Source: Pseudidiomarina taiwanensis
Lineage (GTDB): Bacteria; Pseudomonadota; Gammaproteobacteria; Enterobacterales; Alteromonadaceae
Direction of reading: 5' to 3'
DNA length: 64,000 nt
NCBI RefSeq assembly: GCF_003987435.1
Contig: NZ_PIQG01000002.1
Location: 124,001-188,000, forward strand
Of the stretch, positions 28,764-36,834 are shown in pieces (positions within the stretch are counted from its first letter, which is position 1; every line of letters begins with the position of its first letter). The position numbers and the translations under genes were made by a program. A model generated the notes under the pieces. That model searched no databases, was not told the DNA's origin, and was given only the letters and a program-made list of their open reading frames with translations.

Positions 28764-28839
28764 TGGTGGGTCGTGCAGGATTCGAACCTGCGACCAATTG
28801 ATTAAAAGTCAACTGCTCTACCAACTGAGCTAACGACCC
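28764..28839 (-). tRNA. tRNA-Lys (anticodon TTT), copy 1
   Basis: A 76-base gene with acceptor GGGTCGT/ACGACCC, anticodon TTT in the loop ACTTTTAAT, T arm GCAGGTTCGAATCCTGC and encoded CCA. It is identical to the copy 27 bases upstream on the same strand. Confidence 0.96.
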
Positions 28840-28866
28840 ATGATCGTGGAAGTGCTCGAAGAAAAG

Positions 28867-28942
28867 TGGTGGGTCGTGCAGGATTCGAACCTGCGACCAA
28901 TTGATTAAAAGTCAACTGCTCTACCAACTGAGCTAACGACCC
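28867..28942 (-). tRNA. tRNA-Lys (anticodon TTT), copy 2
   Basis: This 76-base gene is identical to copy 1. The pair follows cpoB on the same strand and precedes nadA, the position held by the lysT cluster in Escherichia coli. Confidence 0.96.
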
Positions 28943-28966
28943 AATCTCTTCGCGTTACAAGGATGT

Positions 28967-29011
28967 GTTGCAACGGCGGCATAGTTTACTGAAAAAGCGC
29001 CGCGTTGCAAC
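28967..29011 (-). terminator. long hairpin between cpoB and tRNA-Lys
   Basis: GTTGCAACG-CGGC pairs with GCCG-C-CGTTGCAAC, a 13-bp stem with one bulged C and an 18-base loop. There is no U-tail, so it may be a processing or mRNA-stabilising hairpin at the end of the tol-pal message rather than a terminator. Confidence 0.4.
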
Positions 29012-29054
29012 TGTATTTTTGCTTATTTGACCCGATTGCTCAATTTGCGAACAC

Positions 29055-29822
29055 TTAGAGTTCAGCAAGGCGCTTTTGCGCTAAACTGGCTTCGGTGCTA
29101 TCGCCATATTCGCTCAACACTTGCTGATAAAACGCACGGGCTGATTGAGGTTGCTTCTGCTCTTGCGCAATAATCCCAAGCTTCAAGATGCTATCTGCGC
29201 GCTTGTTGCTGTCAGGATACTGCTCCATTACCATGGCAAACTCTTGCTTGGCCTCATCAAATTGACCGTCCGCAAACAACAACTGACCGAGCCAATAATG
29301 CGCATTCGGTGCATAAGTCGAGTTCGGGAAACGCTCAATAAACTGGCGAAAAGCCGGGATTGCGGCATCATAACGCTTATCTTCCAAAACCAACTTAATC
29401 GCTTGGTCGTAAGCGTCATTCTCGTTTAGATCAGCCGAATATGTCGGGCTTGTAGTGCCGGCACTGACCATACCCGCATTGTCCACCGGGACAGTGACGG
29501 CTGGGGTCGGTGTCGCCGCTAAGCGACGATCGATCTCTTGATAGATCTCACGCTGCCGTAACATCACTTGCTCAAGCTGATAAGCATGCTCTTCGGTTTT
29601 CCCACGCAACAGCGCAACTTCGTCCTGCAACGCAGTCAGTTGCTCTAACAACGCCATTTGCGCTTTATTACGGGCATCCATCACCCGCTCTAGCTGACTA
29701 AGCCGTTGTTCGAGAGTGAGTTGCGAAGTGCTTGAGCTACCGCCCAGACGCTCAACCGGTGCCTGCGCATAGGCAGCACCGGTGAGCATAAGAGCACTTA
29801 GGAGAAGTGTTCTAGTTTGCAT
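29055..29822 (-). CDS. cpoB: CpoB (YbgF), Tol-Pal coordinator protein
   Basis: The 255-residue protein has a signal peptide ending AYA-QAP, an N-terminal coiled coil (about residues 35-105) and C-terminal TPR repeats (DQAIKLVLEDKRYDAAIPAFRQFIERFP and onward). CpoB sits in the periplasm and links the Tol machine with cell-wall synthesis during constriction. It is last in the ybgC-tol-pal operon, 9 bases after pal. Confidence 0.93.
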   Translation of the reverse strand: MQTRTLLLSALMLTGAAYAQAPVERLGGSSSTSQLTLEQRLSQLERVMDARNKAQMALLEQLTALQDEVALLRGKTEEHAYQLEQVMLRQREIYQEIDRRLAATPTPAVTVPVDNAGMVSAGTTSPTYSADLNENDAYDQAIKLVLEDKRYDAAIPAFRQFIERFPNSTYAPNAHYWLGQLLFADGQFDEAKQEFAMVMEQYPDSNKRADSILKLGIIAQEQKQPQSARAFYQQVLSEYGDSTEASLAQKRLAEL

Positions 29823-29831
29823 AAGGCTAGA

Positions 29832-30371
29832 TTAGTAAACCAATACGCCGCGACGATTTTTCGCGTATGCATCGGCGTTTGAGCCACGCACCATTGGTTT
29901 TTCTTCACCAAATGAGACAGTGGTGATTTGTGAGCTGCTTACGCCTAAGTTTTGCAAGTATTGTGCAACGGCTTTAGCGCGACGCTCACCCAAAGCGATG
30001 TTGTACTCAGGTGTACCACGCTCGTCACAGTGACCTTCGATAGTTACGGTCACAGTTGGGTTTTGCACCAAGAATTCAGCATGTGCTGCGAGCACTTGTG
30101 CATACTCAGAAGTAATGCGTGAATCGTCAAACGCGAAGAACACCATGTTTTCTTGGCGAAGTTCAGCAAACTGCTCTTGACGAATTTCTTCAGGAGTTTT
30201 GGTCCGCTCAACTGCGTCGATTTCAACGCCGCTGCCTTGCGTGCTGTCTTCAACCTGTTGATTGGTTTGCTGACCAGTTGCTTGCGAAGCGTCATCACTT
30301 GACGTACAAGCTGCCAAGGTCAACATTGGAAAAGCGATCAACAGCGTTTTCAATAATTTTTGTGCGTTCAT
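29832..30371 (-). CDS. pal: Pal, peptidoglycan-associated lipoprotein
   Basis: The 179-residue protein has lipobox LAAC (Cys22), an acidic linker, then an OmpA-like peptidoglycan-binding domain (FAFDDSRI, EGHCDERGTPEYNIALGERRAKAV). It anchors the outer membrane to murein and is the partner of TolB. Length and layout are typical. Confidence 0.97.
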   Translation of the reverse strand: MNAQKLLKTLLIAFPMLTLAACTSSDDASQATGQQTNQQVEDSTQGSGVEIDAVERTKTPEEIRQEQFAELRQENMVFFAFDDSRITSEYAQVLAAHAEFLVQNPTVTVTIEGHCDERGTPEYNIALGERRAKAVAQYLQNLGVSSSQITTVSFGEEKPMVRGSNADAYAKNRRGVLVY

Positions 30372-30421
30372 GTCCGCGTTCCTTAATTGTAACGATTAAA
30401 ACAAATTATGAATTCATCTTA

Positions 30422-31780
30422 CTAGCGTAAAAACGGTGACCAAGCTGGTGACTTCACCTCGCCCTGCCGAGCTGGCAAGCGCGCCTTGAAGCGACCATCG
30501 ACCGATACCAGCGCTAGCACCTGCTGGTTGTTATGGGTGGTACTATAAATCACCATACTGCCATTTGGCGCCAAACTAGGCGACTCATCGAGCGCTGTTT
30601 GAGTTAACACCTGCAAGGCTCCGTTCGGATAATCTTGCTTGGCAATATGGTAGTTCCCTTGGGTTCGATTTACCATCACCACTTGTTGGCCATCTGGGGT
30701 ATAGGTCCCACCAAGGTTTTGTTCACCCTGAAAGGTTAACCGTCGAACCTGACCTGAATCTAAATTTACGCTATATAGCTGCGGTCTGCCACCCCTTTCT
30801 GACGTAAAAATCAGCGCTTTACCGTCCGGTGACCAACTTGGCTCGGTATCAATCGCATGATGATTAGTCACCCGTTGCAAACGCTTGTTCGCAACCTCCA
30901 TCAAATAAATCTCAGGATTACCATCTTTTGACAGCACCATGGCCAGCTTTTTCCCATCCGGCGACCATACTGGGCTGCTGTTAATGCCTTCAAACGATGT
31001 CAGCTTATCGCGCCGTTTGGTGTAAATGTCTTGACTGAAAATTTCCGGCCGGCCGTTTTCAAAACTCACATAGGCCAGTTTATTCCCATCTGGCGACCAT
31101 GAAGGTGACATCAATGGCTCCGGAGAACGCAACAAAACTTGCTCGTTATAGCCGTCATAATCGGCCACCACCAGCTCGTATGGCTTTTCTTGCTCGTAAT
31201 TCACCGTAACATAAGCAATTCGGGTCATAAATGCACCCCGCTGCCCCGTTAAGGTTTCGTAAAAAACATCTGAAATGCGATGCGCGTACTGACGGAACTG
31301 ATCGCCCCCAATCACACTGGTCCGGGCATCGAGAATATGATCTTGGGCAGTCACTAACTGGCCATTCCGGAGTACCTGAGTGCCACCGGTGATTTGCCCA
31401 CGCAACACATCAATAATCTCAAATGAAACCGTGTAGCGGTCGAGTGAATAGGGTTCTATCGTCCCTACCAACACCGCCTCAACTCCGAGGCTTGCCCAGC
31501 GTGCATAATCGATTTCGCTCGAGTTTGAAGGACGCTGCGGCATAGCCTGCACGGGAATTGGATTAAACTTCCCGCTACGCATCAAGTCGGCAGAAATGAC
31601 TTGCGTGAGCCCTTCTGGTGCCTCACCGTCGCCTAACCAGCGGAACGGCACCACCGCAATTGGACGTGCACTGTCCATACCACCGGTAATGACGATCTCA
31701 AGCGCAGCTTTCGCGGTTTGCTGCGCCAGCGCCAGGGTTAAACTCGCGGTTAGTACAATTATCCAGAGTCTTTTTGTCAT
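30422..31780 (-). CDS. tolB: TolB, Tol-Pal beta-propeller protein
   Basis: The 452-residue periplasmic protein has a signal peptide (ending near AKA), an N-terminal domain ([13 protein letters not shown]) and a six-bladed propeller with repeated SWSPDG motifs ([44 protein letters not shown]). TolB binds Pal through the propeller and TolA through its N-terminus. It starts about 20 bases after tolA. Confidence 0.97.
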   Translation of the reverse strand: MTKRLWIIVLTASLTLALAQQTAKAALEIVITGGMDSARPIAVVPFRWLGDGEAPEGLTQVISADLMRSGKFNPIPVQAMPQRPSNSSEIDYARWASLGVEAVLVGTIEPYSLDRYTVSFEIIDVLRGQITGGTQVLRNGQLVTAQDHILDARTSVIGGDQFRQYAHRISDVFYETLTGQRGAFMTRIAYVTVNYEQEKPYELVVADYDGYNEQVLLRSPEPLMSPSWSPDGNKLAYVSFENGRPEIFSQDIYTKRRDKLTSFEGINSSPVWSPDGKKLAMVLSKDGNPEIYLMEVANKRLQRVTNHHAIDTEPSWSPDGKALIFTSERGGRPQLYSVNLDSGQVRRLTFQGEQNLGGTYTPDGQQVVMVNRTQGNYHIAKQDYPNGALQVLTQTALDESPSLAPNGSMVIYSTTHNNQQVLALVSVDGRFKARLPARQGEVKSPAWSPFLR

Positions 31781-31800
31781 AGTTACATCTTCTCAAACAT

Positions 31801-32745
31801 TTAAAATTCTGGAGCAAATGTCAGCTTTATCACGCTCATTTGCTCATAAACTTCGCGATCTTCTGAGACCGGTAAAGTGCCCGCTCGCAATACTGCAGTT
31901 TGCGCAGCATTACATACAGCAGTATCACCACTGCCAGTGGTCACTGACTTCACAAAGCCGCTCGGTGATAAACTAATGGTCAGCTCACACTGTTTACCAC
32001 GCATCGATTCATCACGATTGAAGTTGCGCTGAATCGTCTGTTGAATCAGAACGGTATAGCGATCCAGCTCTGATTGAATCTGTTGCATCCGCGCAGTCCG
32101 ACGAGCTGCAGCTTCTTGTGCCAGGCGTTCTTGCAACTGGCGTTCACGCTCAGCTTTCTCGCGCGCTTCACGTTCCCGCTGTTGACGCTCACGTTCTAAG
32201 CGCTCGCGCTCTTCTGCCGCTTTACGGGCGGCTTCTTCTTCCCGCTTGCGCTTTTCTTCCGCAGCTTTAGCAGCCGCTTCTGCTTCGCGTTTTTCACGCT
32301 CGATACGCTCTCGCTCTGCTTTTGCTGCTGCTTGCTCTTGCGCCAAACGCTTGCGCTCAGCTTCTTGCTGCGCTGCCAGTTCACGTTGCTTGCGTTGCTC
32401 CGCTTCACGCTGGCGCTTGGCTTCTTCGGCGCGCCGTTCAAGTTCTCTTATGCGGCGTTCCTCAGCAGCCTTGCGCTCGGCTTCAGCCTGCTGGATTGCT
32501 GCGATCTGCGCATCAACTTGCGCTTGGTCAAAGGTAACCGCTTCGACCACTTCACTGTCTTGTGGCATTTCGTCGAGTGGTGCCTCAGGGTTGTTTAAAC
32601 TCACCTGTAAGACTTGTTTCGGCTTGGTCAATGAAGAAAAGTTTAAGCCTGCCAACAACACGGTCACCAACACCACGTGTAGCGCTAGCGATAACCCTAG
32701 CGGAACCGTAATCTCGCGCGACCATTTAAAGTGTAGCTTAGGCAT
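31801..32745 (-). CDS. tolA: TolA, Tol-Pal energy-transducing protein
   Basis: The 314-residue protein has one membrane helix (about 13-35), a long Glu/Lys/Arg/Ala coiled-coil helix (about 75-220), and a C-terminal globular domain with paired cysteines (GKQCELTI and TAVCNAAQ). TolA spans the periplasm and transmits force from TolQR to TolB-Pal. It follows tolR by 2 bases. Confidence 0.94.
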   Translation of the reverse strand: MPKLHFKWSREITVPLGLSLALHVVLVTVLLAGLNFSSLTKPKQVLQVSLNNPEAPLDEMPQDSEVVEAVTFDQAQVDAQIAAIQQAEAERKAAEERRIRELERRAEEAKRQREAEQRKQRELAAQQEAERKRLAQEQAAAKAERERIEREKREAEAAAKAAEEKRKREEEAARKAAEERERLERERQQREREAREKAERERQLQERLAQEAAARRTARMQQIQSELDRYTVLIQQTIQRNFNRDESMRGKQCELTISLSPSGFVKSVTTGSGDTAVCNAAQTAVLRAGTLPVSEDREVYEQMSVIKLTFAPEF

Positions 32746-32747
32746 GC

Positions 32748-33191
32748 TTAATCCTGCTCCGTTACCGCTGAACTATCGGTCATCAGCCCCACCTGCGGCA
32801 CACCCGCGCGCTGTAACAATACCATCAGTTGTACCACCTGATTATACGATACCGCACCATCCCCTTTCACCACAATCGGACGCTCAGGGTCAAGTTGTAG
32901 CTCTGCCGCGATCCGCACCGCCAAATCTTGTGCACTCAGTGGTTGGTTAGGGCGCTCATAAGTACTTAAATAATAGCGACCATCGCGATCCACACTGGCA
33001 ACAACAGGCGGCTTCGACTCTGGCGATAGCGGTTCAGCCGAAGCCTTCGGCAAGTCCACTTTAACCCCTTGGCTAATCAGTGGTGCGGTGACCATAAAGA
33101 TGATCAACAAGACCAGCATGACATCGATGTAAGGTACGACATTAATTTCCGAAACCGGCTTACGTCGCCGGCGTTGGATTCCCATCATCAT
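32748..33191 (-). CDS. tolR: TolR, Tol-Pal proton-channel subunit
   Basis: The 147-residue ExbD/TolR-family protein has a single membrane helix with the essential aspartate in VPYIDVMLVLLIIFMV. It forms the proton-driven motor with TolQ. Its ATG overlaps the tolQ stop (ATGA). Confidence 0.96.
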   Translation of the reverse strand: MMMGIQRRRRKPVSEINVVPYIDVMLVLLIIFMVTAPLISQGVKVDLPKASAEPLSPESKPPVVASVDRDGRYYLSTYERPNQPLSAQDLAVRIAAELQLDPERPIVVKGDGAVSYNQVVQLMVLLQRAGVPQVGLMTDSSAVTEQD

Positions 33192-33895
33192 GCGCTTTCA
33201 GCCTTCTGCTCTTTCGCTTCTTTACTACTTTGACGCTGCAAAATAGCAAGTAACTCATCCATAAAGTTCTGATACTGGTTGTCGACTTTTTCCACCTGAT
33301 GGGCAAACCGATTGTAGGCAATAACCGCAGGAATCGCGGCAAACAGGCCCATGGCTGTCGCGATCAATGCCTCGGCAATGCCCGGTGCAACCATAGCCAG
33401 GGTGGCTTGCTGAACCGCGCCAAGCCCTATAAATGCGTTCATGATTCCCCACACGGTGCCAAATAAGCCGACGTATGGGCTAATCGAACCTATGGTGGCC
33501 AGCCAAGAAAGATTTTGCTCAAGCTTGTCGAGTTGGCGTGAGTGCACCACTCGCATAGCGCGATACGAAGCTTCCAATACCTGCTGCTGAGCTAATCCGG
33601 GACGACCATGCAAGCGCGCGAATTCTTTAAAACCGGCATGAAATATTTTTTCGATACCACTGGCATTATTAGCCCGAGCGGCGACCTCTTGATAAAGCCG
33701 CGCAAGATCAACTCCAGACCAGAAGCGGTCTTCGAACTGGAGTGTTTGTTGGCCTGCTTGTTGGATAATTTTGCGGCGCTGAAAAATAATCATCCAGCCA
33801 ATCACTGAGAATGCCAAGAGCATTAACATCACTAACTGAACTACAAAACTCGCTTCGAGTATTAACGCAGTGATCGACATATCAGCTTGTTGCAC
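33188..33895 (-). CDS. tolQ: TolQ, Tol-Pal proton-channel subunit
   Basis: The 235-residue ExbB/TolQ protein has three membrane segments; the last two (GLFGTVWGIMNAFIGLG and GIAEALIATAMGLFAAIPAVIAYN) line the channel. The start is taken as GTG 33895, eight bases after AGGA and inside the end of ybgC. ATG 33880 would also give a normal N-terminus but has no SD. Confidence 0.95.
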   Translation of the reverse strand: MQQADMSITALILEASFVVQLVMLMLLAFSVIGWMIIFQRRKIIQQAGQQTLQFEDRFWSGVDLARLYQEVAARANNASGIEKIFHAGFKEFARLHGRPGLAQQQVLEASYRAMRVVHSRQLDKLEQNLSWLATIGSISPYVGLFGTVWGIMNAFIGLGAVQQATLAMVAPGIAEALIATAMGLFAAIPAVIAYNRFAHQVEKVDNQYQNFMDELLAILQRQSSKEAKEQKAESA

Positions 33896-34313
33896 GCTTG
33901 AGTTCCTCTACTATTGCTGCTGGCATGGGGATCGGTTTCACCCCACCTGCCGGTTGGTTAAAATCGACGCAGGCGGCCTTGACCGTTGCCCGACAAATCA
34001 TCTCACCTTCTGCGTTTTCAATCCACTGACTGAACACCACCGAGGCCCGTTTCAATTGTTCGACCGCAACCGCAACGCGCAGTTCAGCATTAAATCGCGC
34101 AGGCTGTCGCAAATCGAGCTCCACATGTCGCACCACAAAGCCAATCCCTTGCTCGAGCCAGCCATCCTGCTCAACCCCGAGCGACCGCAGCCACTCAGTT
34201 CGCGCTCGCTCGAGAAACTTTAAATAATTAGCGTAATACACAATGCCACCGGCGTCGGTATCTTCATAGTAGACCCGCAACGGCCAATAAAAGACATTTT
34301 GTGGTATTTTCAT
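33882..34313 (-). CDS. ybgC: YbgC, acyl-CoA thioesterase
   Basis: The start is set at ATG 34313 (MKIPQNVFYWPLRVYYEDTDAGG) behind AGG; the longer frame lacks support. The 143-residue hotdog-fold protein has the YEDTDAGGIVYYANYLKFLERAR motif with catalytic aspartate. YbgC hydrolyses acyl-CoA and is linked to phospholipid enzymes. As usual it heads the tol-pal operon; its stop overlaps tolQ. Confidence 0.94.
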   Translation of the reverse strand: MKIPQNVFYWPLRVYYEDTDAGGIVYYANYLKFLERARTEWLRSLGVEQDGWLEQGIGFVVRHVELDLRQPARFNAELRVAVAVEQLKRASVVFSQWIENAEGEMICRATVKAACVDFNQPAGGVKPIPMPAAIVEELKRATS

Positions 34314-34401
34314 TTTAGACCTGATTATTTTTTGTTCAGAGAATTTTTTATTCAACAAGTTGCCGAGAAAATTAATAATTCCTTGTTTTTATTGGTCTAT
34401 T

Positions 34402-34414
34402 TTGGTCTGACCAA
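34402..34414 (+). promoter_or_regulatory. GntR-type operator 1 (TTGGT-N3-ACCAA)
   Basis: TTGGTCTGACCAA is a perfect 5+5 dyad with a 3-base spacer, the form bound by the FadR/PdhR branch of GntR regulators. It lies about 90 bases upstream of the ybgC start and about 110 bases upstream of the candidate sRNA start. Confidence 0.55.
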
Positions 34415-34422
34415 TTTTTTTT

Positions 34423-34439
34423 AGGTTAATTTTTAACCT
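34423..34439. repeat. AT-rich inverted repeat
   Basis: AGGTTAA-TTT-TTAACCT is a perfect 7-bp inverted repeat between the two GntR-type sites in a strongly AT-rich region. It may be an operator or a weak hairpin. Confidence 0.4.
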
Positions 34440-34491
34440 TTACATATTTTTATCAATTAGTTTTTCTAATGTGAAAAACAATTTTTTTAGG

Positions 34492-34519
34492 TTGAAAGCT
34501 GGTCTGACCTATCTATAAT
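34492..34519 (+). promoter_or_regulatory. sigma-70 promoter of the candidate sRNA with operator 2 in its spacer
   Basis: TTGAAA (34492-34497), a 16-base spacer and a perfect TATAAT (34514-34519) form a strong promoter on the plus strand. The spacer holds AGCTGGTCTGACCTAT (34497-34512), close to FadR sites of enteric fad genes as I recall them. A bound repressor would exclude RNA polymerase. Confidence 0.6.
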
Positions 34520-34525
34520 ACCCTC

Positions 34526-34631
34526 AATTCAAGAATGAACTGACCGGTTGTCGCTTATTCTTGTTATTGTTCCCTGGATTTAACTTCCTTGTTGTTCTGT
34601 TTTTAACCCGCTCTTTGAGCGGGTTTTTTTT
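34526..34631 (+). ncRNA. candidate trans-acting small RNA, about 106 nt
   Basis: The transcript predicted from the promoter above ends at a strong terminator and has no substantial reading frame. It would have a 5' hairpin (AAGAAT...ATTCTT around GAC/GTC), a U-rich single-stranded centre including CUUCCUUGUUGUUCUG, which is complementary to SD-like AAGGAAG, and a terminator with a long U-tail. That is the layout of Hfq-dependent sRNAs. It lies between ybgC and ruvB, antisense to neither. Its existence is predicted, not shown. Confidence 0.5.
34605..34631 (+). terminator. terminator of the candidate sRNA
   Basis: AACCCGCTC-TTT-GAGCGGGTT is a perfect 9-bp stem followed by six more T on the plus strand. 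On the minus strand the stem is followed by A, so it is not a good ruvB terminator. Confidence 0.88.
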
Positions 34632-34633
34632 AT

Positions 34634-35644
34634 CTATTCGCTGTCTACGCCGGGTAAACCAAAGTGCCGATAGGCATGCGGGGTCGCAATCCGCCCGCGC
34701 GGTGTGCGCTGTAAAAAACCTTGCTGAATTAAATACGGCTCAAGCACATCTTCAATCGTGTCTTTTTCTTCACCGATTGCAGCAGCAAGATTATCCAGCC
34801 CGACGGGTCCGCCCATAAATTTTTCGATGATCGCCAGCAGTAGCTTCCGATCCATGTAATCAAAACCGGCTTCATCGACATCGACCATGGCCAGTGCAGC
34901 TGCAGCAGTCGTAGCGTCAATCACCCCACCATTACGCACCTCGGCGAAATCACGAACACGGCGGAGTAAGCGGTTGGCGATCCGCGGGGTACCACGCGAA
35001 CGCCGCGCAATTTCCAGTGCGCCGGCTTGGTCAAGTTGTAAATTTAAGAAATTCGCCGAGCGCTGGATAATACTCTGCAGTTCTTCAACGCTATAAAATT
35101 CAAGTCGCTGTACAATCCCAAAGCGGTCACGCAAGGGCGAAGTGAGGGCTCCCGCTCGGGTCGTTGCGCCAATCAGTGTAAACGGGGGTAAATCGAGTTT
35201 AATTGAACGCGCAGCAGGCCCTTCACCGATCATAATATCCAGTTGATAATCTTCCATAGCTGGATAAAGAATTTCCTCAACCACTGGGCTCAGGCGATGA
35301 ATTTCATCAATGAACAACACATCATGGGCTTCAAGGTTGGTTAACAATGCCGCAAGATCACCGGCTTTTTCCAGTACTGGACCTGAGGTTTGCCGAATAT
35401 TTACCTCAAGTTCGTTCGCAACAATACTGGCAAGGGTGGTTTTACCAAGCCCAGGAGGACCAAAGATAAGCAGATGGTCAAGCGCCTCAGAACGTTGTCG
35501 AGCCGCTTGGATAAAGATTTCCATTTGCTCCACAACATGTTTTTGGCCCGTGTAGTCGGTCAGTTTACGGGGCCGAATCGCACGATCGATGACTTCATCT
35601 TCGGCTTGCGCACTCGGTTGGTTTATTCGATCAGGTTCTATCAT
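34634..35644 (-). CDS. ruvB: RuvB, Holliday junction branch migration ATPase
   Basis: The 336-residue AAA+ helicase has Walker [12 protein letters not shown], Walker [10 protein letters not shown], sensor [18 protein letters not shown] and a C-terminal winged helix ([15 protein letters not shown]). Hexamers drive branch migration with RuvA. It is last in ruvCAB and ends 3 bases from the sRNA terminator. Confidence 0.97.
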   Translation of the reverse strand: MIEPDRINQPSAQAEDEVIDRAIRPRKLTDYTGQKHVVEQMEIFIQAARQRSEALDHLLIFGPPGLGKTTLASIVANELEVNIRQTSGPVLEKAGDLAALLTNLEAHDVLFIDEIHRLSPVVEEILYPAMEDYQLDIMIGEGPAARSIKLDLPPFTLIGATTRAGALTSPLRDRFGIVQRLEFYSVEELQSIIQRSANFLNLQLDQAGALEIARRSRGTPRIANRLLRRVRDFAEVRNGGVIDATTAAAALAMVDVDEAGFDYMDRKLLLAIIEKFMGGPVGLDNLAAAIGEEKDTIEDVLEPYLIQQGFLQRTPRGRIATPHAYRHFGLPGVDSE

Positions 35645-35679
35645 CAGCTTCGCTCATTTTTTCCACGCGGTTTCCGCAA

Positions 35680-36303
35680 TCAATGCATCGACCGCAAGGC
35701 CGCACGAATCAATTCCTCACTGCTTGCCTCAGGTGCTTGCTTACTGGCATTGGCAATCGCTTTTTCTGCTTGCGCTGGCTTGTAACCGAGTGCCAGTAAC
35801 GCATCAAGCGCGTCATCTCGAGGTCGGGCAGCACTCACCGTCGGCTCAAGATCATTCATATCAATCGGCATGGCATCCGTTGCCGGGGTATCTGAGGTCC
35901 AGTTCTGCAATTTATCCCGCATTTCAACCACCAGTCGCTCGGCAGTTTTTTTACCAACGCCTGGCAACTTCACCAGTGCTGCAACATCATCGCGACTCAC
36001 AGCTTGCACAAATTGATGCGCTGTCATTCCCGACATAATAGTCAACGCAAGTTTCGGTCCAACCCCTTGCGCTTTGATCAATTGCCGGAATAAATGCCGC
36101 TCTGCATGAGTATTAAAACCATACAACAACTGTGCATCTTCGCGCACTACAAAATGGGTGATCAAAGTCACCTCAGCACCCACATCAGGTAAGTTAAACA
36201 GGCACGACATCGGCATTTGCACTTCATAGCCCACCCCATTCACGTCAAGCACAATCTCAGGTGGTTGTTTACTGATAAGGGTGCCACGTAAGCGTCCGAT
36301 CAT
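35680..36303 (-). CDS. ruvA: RuvA, Holliday junction binding protein
   Basis: The start is ATG 36303 ([10 protein letters not shown]), overlapping the ruvC stop as ATGA; 207 residues. An OB domain at the N-terminus, two helix-hairpin-helix motifs ([13 protein letters not shown] and [19 protein letters not shown]) and a C-terminal RuvB-binding domain ([21 protein letters not shown]) are all present. Confidence 0.97.
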   Translation of the reverse strand: MIGRLRGTLISKQPPEIVLDVNGVGYEVQMPMSCLFNLPDVGAEVTLITHFVVREDAQLLYGFNTHAERHLFRQLIKAQGVGPKLALTIMSGMTAHQFVQAVSRDDVAALVKLPGVGKKTAERLVVEMRDKLQNWTSDTPATDAMPIDMNDLEPTVSAARPRDDALDALLALGYKPAQAEKAIANASKQAPEASSEELIRAALRSMH

Positions 36304-36812
36304 CGGCGTCTCCCCGCTGTCACAAGTTTGGTGTAATTTAGATGAGCATGACACATTGCCACGGCAAGTGCATCCGCAGCGTCCGCTTGCGGGGTGACAT
36401 TTAGCTTTAATAAAGTTGTCACCATATGCTGTATTTGGCGTTTATCGGCAGCGCCAGTACCGACTACCGCTTGCTTGATCAGGCGCGCCGCATACTCGTG
36501 CACGGGTAGGTTCGCGCGCGCCGCGGCGACAATTGCGGCCCCGCGCGCTTGCCCAAGCTTTAATGCCGAGTCTGGGTTGCGCGCCATAAAGACCTGTTCA
36601 ATGGCAAACTCATCGGGTTGATACTGTTCGATCAACTCGCGGATGCCATCGTGAATAATCCGCAACTTGGCGGCCAAATCCAACGGCGCACGGGGGCTGC
36701 CCACAGCATTAATACACCCACTGCCTAAATAGCGAAGTTGCCGCCCTTGCTGTTCTATGACGCCATACCCTGTCAGTCGCGAGCCTGGGTCAATCCCGAG
36801 AATAATGGCCAT
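36300..36812 (-). CDS. ruvC: RuvC, Holliday junction resolvase
   Basis: The 170-residue RNase H-fold endonuclease starts [17 protein letters not shown], with catalytic Asp7, and has FAIEQVF and the C-terminal [12 protein letters not shown] carrying further acidic residues. It cuts junctions delivered by RuvAB and is first in the ruvCAB operon, 22 bases after aspS. Confidence 0.97.
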   Translation of the reverse strand: MAIILGIDPGSRLTGYGVIEQQGRQLRYLGSGCINAVGSPRAPLDLAAKLRIIHDGIRELIEQYQPDEFAIEQVFMARNPDSALKLGQARGAAIVAAARANLPVHEYAARLIKQAVVGTGAADKRQIQHMVTTLLKLNVTPQADAADALAVAMCHAHLNYTKLVTAGRRR

Positions 36813-36834
36813 CGATGCCGCAATGTTACCTTAG

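Noticed and set aside
34605-34631. ruvB terminator
   Set aside because: On the ruvB strand the stem is followed by A-rich sequence, not T; the T-run is on the plus strand.
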